From NCBI GenBank assembly GCA_026214975.1, contig CM047809.1:30167977-30231976 (forward strand): a stretch of 64,000 bases of DNA, given 5' to 3'. The position numbers and the translations under genes were made by a program. The notes beneath the pieces were generated by a model that worked only from the letters and a program-made list of their open reading frames with translations, had not been told where the DNA came from and did no database searches. The stretch comes from Gentiana macrophylla (lineage: Eukaryota; Streptophyta; Magnoliopsida; Gentianales; Gentianaceae). Shown one piece after another: positions 60,376-64,000 of this stretch; within the stretch, counting starts at the first letter, position 1, and each line of letters begins with the position of its first letter.

Positions 60376-60590
60376 CCGTCCATGTGGAAATCCAAGCTGG
60401 CACGGTGGGGTTATTATTTTATTTTATGGGACGACATTTTCGTCCCTTTAAAGTTTTCCTCCGAAAAATCCACCCAAAACTTTGACTATGTTTGAATTCA
60501 TTTAAAGGGACAACTTTGTCGTCCCTTGAAAGTTTGTCCCTTTAAACCAGTTTTCTTGTAGTGTCTGGTAATTTGGGATTTCTTCTTTAT

Positions 60591-62203
60591 TGACACGATG
60601 TGGGGAGTTGGATGGGATCATGGATGTGGAGAATGATGGCCGTATTACAGCATATAAATGGCGAACAAGGTCGTATCCTATGAGGAATCTGGTCAATTAT
60701 CAAATTAGGTCTCGTTCCTAGTTCAGGTCAACACTATTACTCGAGAGAGTGATTTGTCATATCACCAACTTTAAAACTACTATGCACATATGATAGTTTC
60801 CAATATACAAAAAGATAGCTGAGCTAAGACCCGACCGACAACTTTCTAACCCTAACTCGTATCCGGAAGTGACTTCGATCTACTATAATGTTCTTGGAAT
60901 TGGTTGAAGTGTGTCGTTTCCTAATTCTGGAGACTAGATACTATGCAGTAATCTAGCACCCTATGTTAGAATCAACAATCCGCTGACCAGATTTAACTGA
61001 CTTAACACAGTCTTTTCTCTATAAGATGCTCAACTTATGATGATAAACCTCACACGCAAAACCGAGTCTAAACAACATAGTTGGTTTTACAAGGTGATTA
61101 TAAAACCCATGTACCCTTACCCTCTCACAAAATACATATGTAAAGATGATGTGAGAACTACGATTATCGAGTCGCGAATTCAATACAAGACATTAATCAT
61201 AAGTTATTGAACAACAACAATCCAAGAATCTAACAATCAACACATCAAATACTTCCATCAACGATCTAGGGTTCGATTTCACGGATCTTCACAAAACTCG
61301 GCTATCGGATGATTACCTACTTATTATACTGTACAAAGCACAAGAAATCATCATCACACGAAACATGCATCAAGATGACATCAAGATATCTTCGAGATCT
61401 TCTGGATTACAACAATCTTAGCTTAAACTTTTTTTTTGAAGAAATCTTAGCTTAAACTAAGCTAATATATTTACAAAAATTAAGCTAAACCTAAGAAAAG
61501 CTGAAAAAGCAGAAGAAAAAAAACGATGAAAGAGATGAGGACCATGGTTTCTCCACCCAAAAAAAGGTAATTATAGTGGATTGGGGAAAGTGAAAAAATA
61601 GGCCAAAGAACGCGCCTTGCACTATGGGGCGTGCAATCTGAGAAAGCTCCTGAAAAAACAACCTCCCAGCACTCTGAGGCGCGCCTTGTCTGTATGAGGC
61701 GCGTGCCTTGGACACATCTTTAGTAAATCAATGATAGCTTTTTGTGTAGACCTCCGATTTGAGTAATTCAAAATATGTTGGAAAGATAATTAAATTGTAT
61801 ACAATTTTCCTAAAGATGTACAAATAACTTCAAGGTAGACCAAAATTCAAATGAAGTGAAGGTAGAGTTAAAACACCAACGAGTTTTGATCCGTTTGAAC
61901 TTTTAAGGTTTGGGCACACGCTCCTATCCCCGTATATCGCCTTCCGGTCATCCCTTATGCCTAATTCCTAAAAAATAATCACACAAATATCAAATGTAAC
62001 TCCTACAAGAAACTAGGGTGACCGAGAATGCATCAAAACAGCGAAACACGACAAGATTTCCATACTTTACATCCTAAGTCTCAAAATGATAACAAAGGTG
62101 TAAAATGCATCAAAATACAACCAAAATTCTACGGAAACATATAAAACGAGATATAAATGGGGTATTATCACATAGTAAATGATAGTCAATTTGACGCTCG
62201 TCA
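60591..62203 (-). repeat. Athila-like LTR (second element, 3' LTR)
   Basis: Right end GACGCTCGTCA followed by a minus-strand polypurine tract, the same layout as 5970-5996. 'gcgaacaaggtcgtatcc' (60661) recalls 'gcgagtcaaggtcgaatc' in the first Athila-like LTR. The left edge is uncertain; TGACACGATG at 60591 is a guess. Overall similarity to 4546-5980 is low, so it is a different family. Confidence 0.55.
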
Positions 62204-62216
62204 ACTACCCTACTTA
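62204..62216 (-). promoter_or_regulatory. Polypurine tract of the second Athila-like element
   Basis: AAGTAGGGTAGT on the minus strand, next to the LTR start TGACGAGCG. Confidence 0.6.
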
Positions 62217-63036
62217 GCGTTTGCTCGCCCTCGAGCAAAAATGAACGATTGAAAAAGAAAGATGAAGTTAACGTTGCTATCATGCATTTATTATATGAGC
62301 ATCGCAATGGTAAATCACAAGAAACTACATAAATGCATATAAATTGTGTTATACCTTGTATTGAGAATAGAGTGTGTGTGTATAGCTTCTTCAATATTAA
62401 TCACCAATTACAGGTTTAGATTATAGACATATAATTTACGGATCGAGGTTACACCATAGACTTATAATTCATGAACATCTCCACTAATCAAGGTCGATTG
62501 ATGTCTAGTAGGGTCGGGTAGGACTTGAAAGGTTGTAACGTTAGGCCTGGGACGGGGATAACGAAAGGGATATTAACGATAAACATAGAAAAGATAAGTG
62601 CAAGTGAACTTTATCAATCATCAAACACTAAAAACGAAGCTCTTCCCTCTATAGCAACGGTAGACTCGACTCCTTTAAGGATGCTCGCCCGAATAATATG
62701 AACCATCAAACCAACTTCCACCTATAATTTGTCTCACTTTCCTCTTCTTCACATCATTACACAAGTCGGAAACGTATGTAACATCCAAGTCTAGTTCGTA
62801 CCTACACTCGTCAACTAGGAACCGACCGCTACATAACACAACAACATCAGCTTCTTCGTACTAGATCAAAAGAAGCTTCCCTTGACCAACATCATAATAA
62901 CACACAATACATAAAATCCTGAAACTTGGCAGTTTTTTACACTTATTTTTTCATTCTTTTCTTTGTTATTCTTTTTCATTTTCTCTCTTTTTTCCTTCAA
63001 AACTATCAAGAGTCCAAAGTTGAAACAACACAGTAT
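62217..63036 (-). other. 3' non-coding region of the second Athila-like element
   Basis: No frame of note. It begins with 'tgctcgccctcgagcaaaa', like 6008-6030, and has a T-rich tract at 62931-62998 matching the one at 6413-6470 in kind and position. It is cut by a Copia LTR at 63037. Confidence 0.5.
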
Positions 63037-63530
63037 TGTTGAAATTAACCTTATGTGATTCAATCACATTACCTTCGGATCGATTTTGCTAAACTATTGA
63101 GATCAAGACAAAATTAAACTATAAACATACCTGATTCCATAGCAGTGGAAATCTCCTTTTGGTGTTGTAGGATTGATCTTCTAGATCTACAAAACTTCTA
63201 GTAATTTTCAGAGGAACCCTTTCGAATTTGATGTAGTTCTCTTTCTGGTAATGGGAGGCAGAGGAGAATAGATAGGTGTGTGACCTAGGGACCATAAACC
63301 TCCTTATATTGTGAATTATATTTTAGGTATTTCCATTTCAGCCATCATAAAAATAGAAATAACCTCTTAGTCTCTACACATAAAGAGCCCACACCCCAAT
63401 GATATATACATTATTACCCAACAACCGTAAACAGTATTAGATCACTTTTACATTGGGCTAATCTTTATTGACAGTCCATAATAAATAATTATTTCACATA
63501 TAAGCCCAACGTTGGATTAATGATCCAACA
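63037..63530 (-). repeat. Copia LTR (element 4, 3' LTR)
   Basis: 494 bp, plus-strand ends TGTTGAAATTAACC and GGATCCAACA. Right of it is a minus-strand polypurine tract, so this is the 3' LTR of a minus-strand element whose body lies further right. Confidence 0.7.
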
Positions 63531-63550
63531 AGTATTCCACCTCTCCCAGG
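63531..63550 (-). promoter_or_regulatory. Polypurine tract of Copia element 4
   Basis: CCTGGGAGAGGTGGAATACT on the minus strand, directly before the LTR. Confidence 0.65.
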
Positions 63551-63590
63551 AAATACTCGTACTTACGACACCCCTTAAACAATACATCAC

Positions 63591-64000
63591 TGTTAGTAAT
63601 TCCATCCGCAACGGAAGCGATTTAAGGATCCAGATCTATAAATTACACGTAATAAAATAACTAGATCTACTCTATAAGGGGGTTGTAGAACATACCTCTT
63701 GGATCTCAAAATCCAAGTAGAAGAGCCACAATAGAAAGAACAAACAAAGGTGTGAAGATCACCACGATCTTCCGCACGTGTGATCCGAGCAACTCCCGGT
63801 GGAAGGAAATTCTCGTCTCGAATCCCTCCGATATGCTACCCGGAAAATCTTCACGATTTTCCTTCTTATTCAACTTGGCCGAAATTTTCCTTCTCCTCTC
63901 TAAGAGGTAGAAGTCGAAATTTATGATATGTGTTTAGGCTTGGGAGAACTCTCTTTATATAGGAGAGTAACTCTTGTCCTCCAAGGATTTTATTTTGCAA
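63591..64000 (-). repeat. Start of a further Copia-type LTR, runs off the window
   Basis: Begins TGTTAGTAATTCC on the plus strand. On the minus strand this edge reads '...TTCCGTTGCGGATGGAATTACTAACA'-like, a form common at Copia LTR ends. A minus-strand TATATAAAG lies at 63953-63961. It appears nested in Copia element 4, 60 bp from that element's LTR. The other end is outside the window. Confidence 0.5.

Larger units (their letters stand above)
55340..60563. mobile_element. CACTA-like element missing its left end, with internal tandem arrays
   Basis: The right end TTTTCTTGTAGTG (60551-60563) is a CACTA terminus. GGGACGACA / TGTCGTCCC motifs cluster at both sides (55350-55545 and 57795-57930, then 59899-60545), often as hairpins. 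No CACTACAAGAAAAC start is found before 55340, so the left end is deleted. The middle holds short-motif repeats, a 136-bp array and a ~180-bp array. No transposase motif seen; 55550-57770 has only short frames, none recognisable. Confidence 0.7.

Overview
This window is plant nuclear DNA, most likely from a flowering plant. It carries Athila-type Gypsy and several Copia retrotransposons, a tRNA-derived SINE, CACTA, hAT and Mutator-type DNA elements, and captured exons of plant oxidosqualene cyclase and plant-type Aurora kinase genes. I found no intact host gene. Every long open frame belongs to a decayed transposon, to a captured gene fragment, or to a simple or satellite repeat. The species cannot be told from what I can see.

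Layout. 1-1334, 22263-22307 and 37068-38310 look like pieces of one old, LTR-like repeat unit that was later split by two large Copia insertions; 38311-39479 looks like a second copy of that unit. Copia element 1 (minus strand, about 1335-22262) is split by a nearly complete Athila-type Gypsy element (4546-14691, minus strand), and its 5' LTR holds a 1.7-kb SIRE/Maximus-like solo LTR (20123-21818). Copia element 2 (plus strand, 22308-37067) keeps both LTRs, a tRNA-Met primer site and triplicated polypurine tracts, and is interrupted by a CACTA element (26432-32297). Copia element 3 (plus strand, about 39480-43457) lacks its 5' end but has a recognisable integrase, reverse transcriptase, RNase H and 3' LTR.

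The most interesting object is a 10.5-kb non-autonomous CACTA element (43681-54196). It carries pieces of at least four, probably five, unrelated host genes: exon 1 of an oxidosqualene cyclase (+), exons of an endonuclease III homologue (+), two exons resembling a SWEETIE/HEATR5-type HEAT-repeat gene (-), three consecutive exons of an Aurora kinase (-), and a PHD-finger exon (+). Introns and splice sites are retained, so the capture was from genomic DNA. A SINE, a hAT-type non-autonomous element with a perfect 8-bp target duplication, and a second, different CACTA terminus lie inside it.

To its right are a degenerate AT-rich repeat, a Mutator-type MITE with a perfect 9-bp target duplication (54608-54777), a third copy of the old dispersed repeat, and another CACTA-like element missing its left end (about 55340-60563). 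That element contains a 136-bp tandem array of about eleven units, a ~180-bp tandem array and many GGGACGACA motifs. The right edge (60591-64000) holds a second Athila-like LTR with its polypurine tract, a ~494-bp Copia LTR, and the start of a further Copia-type LTR that runs off the window.

Functionally the window is a nested transposon cluster. Nothing in it forms a working pathway. Its biological interest lies in insertion history, gene capture and possible antisense RNA from captured exons.
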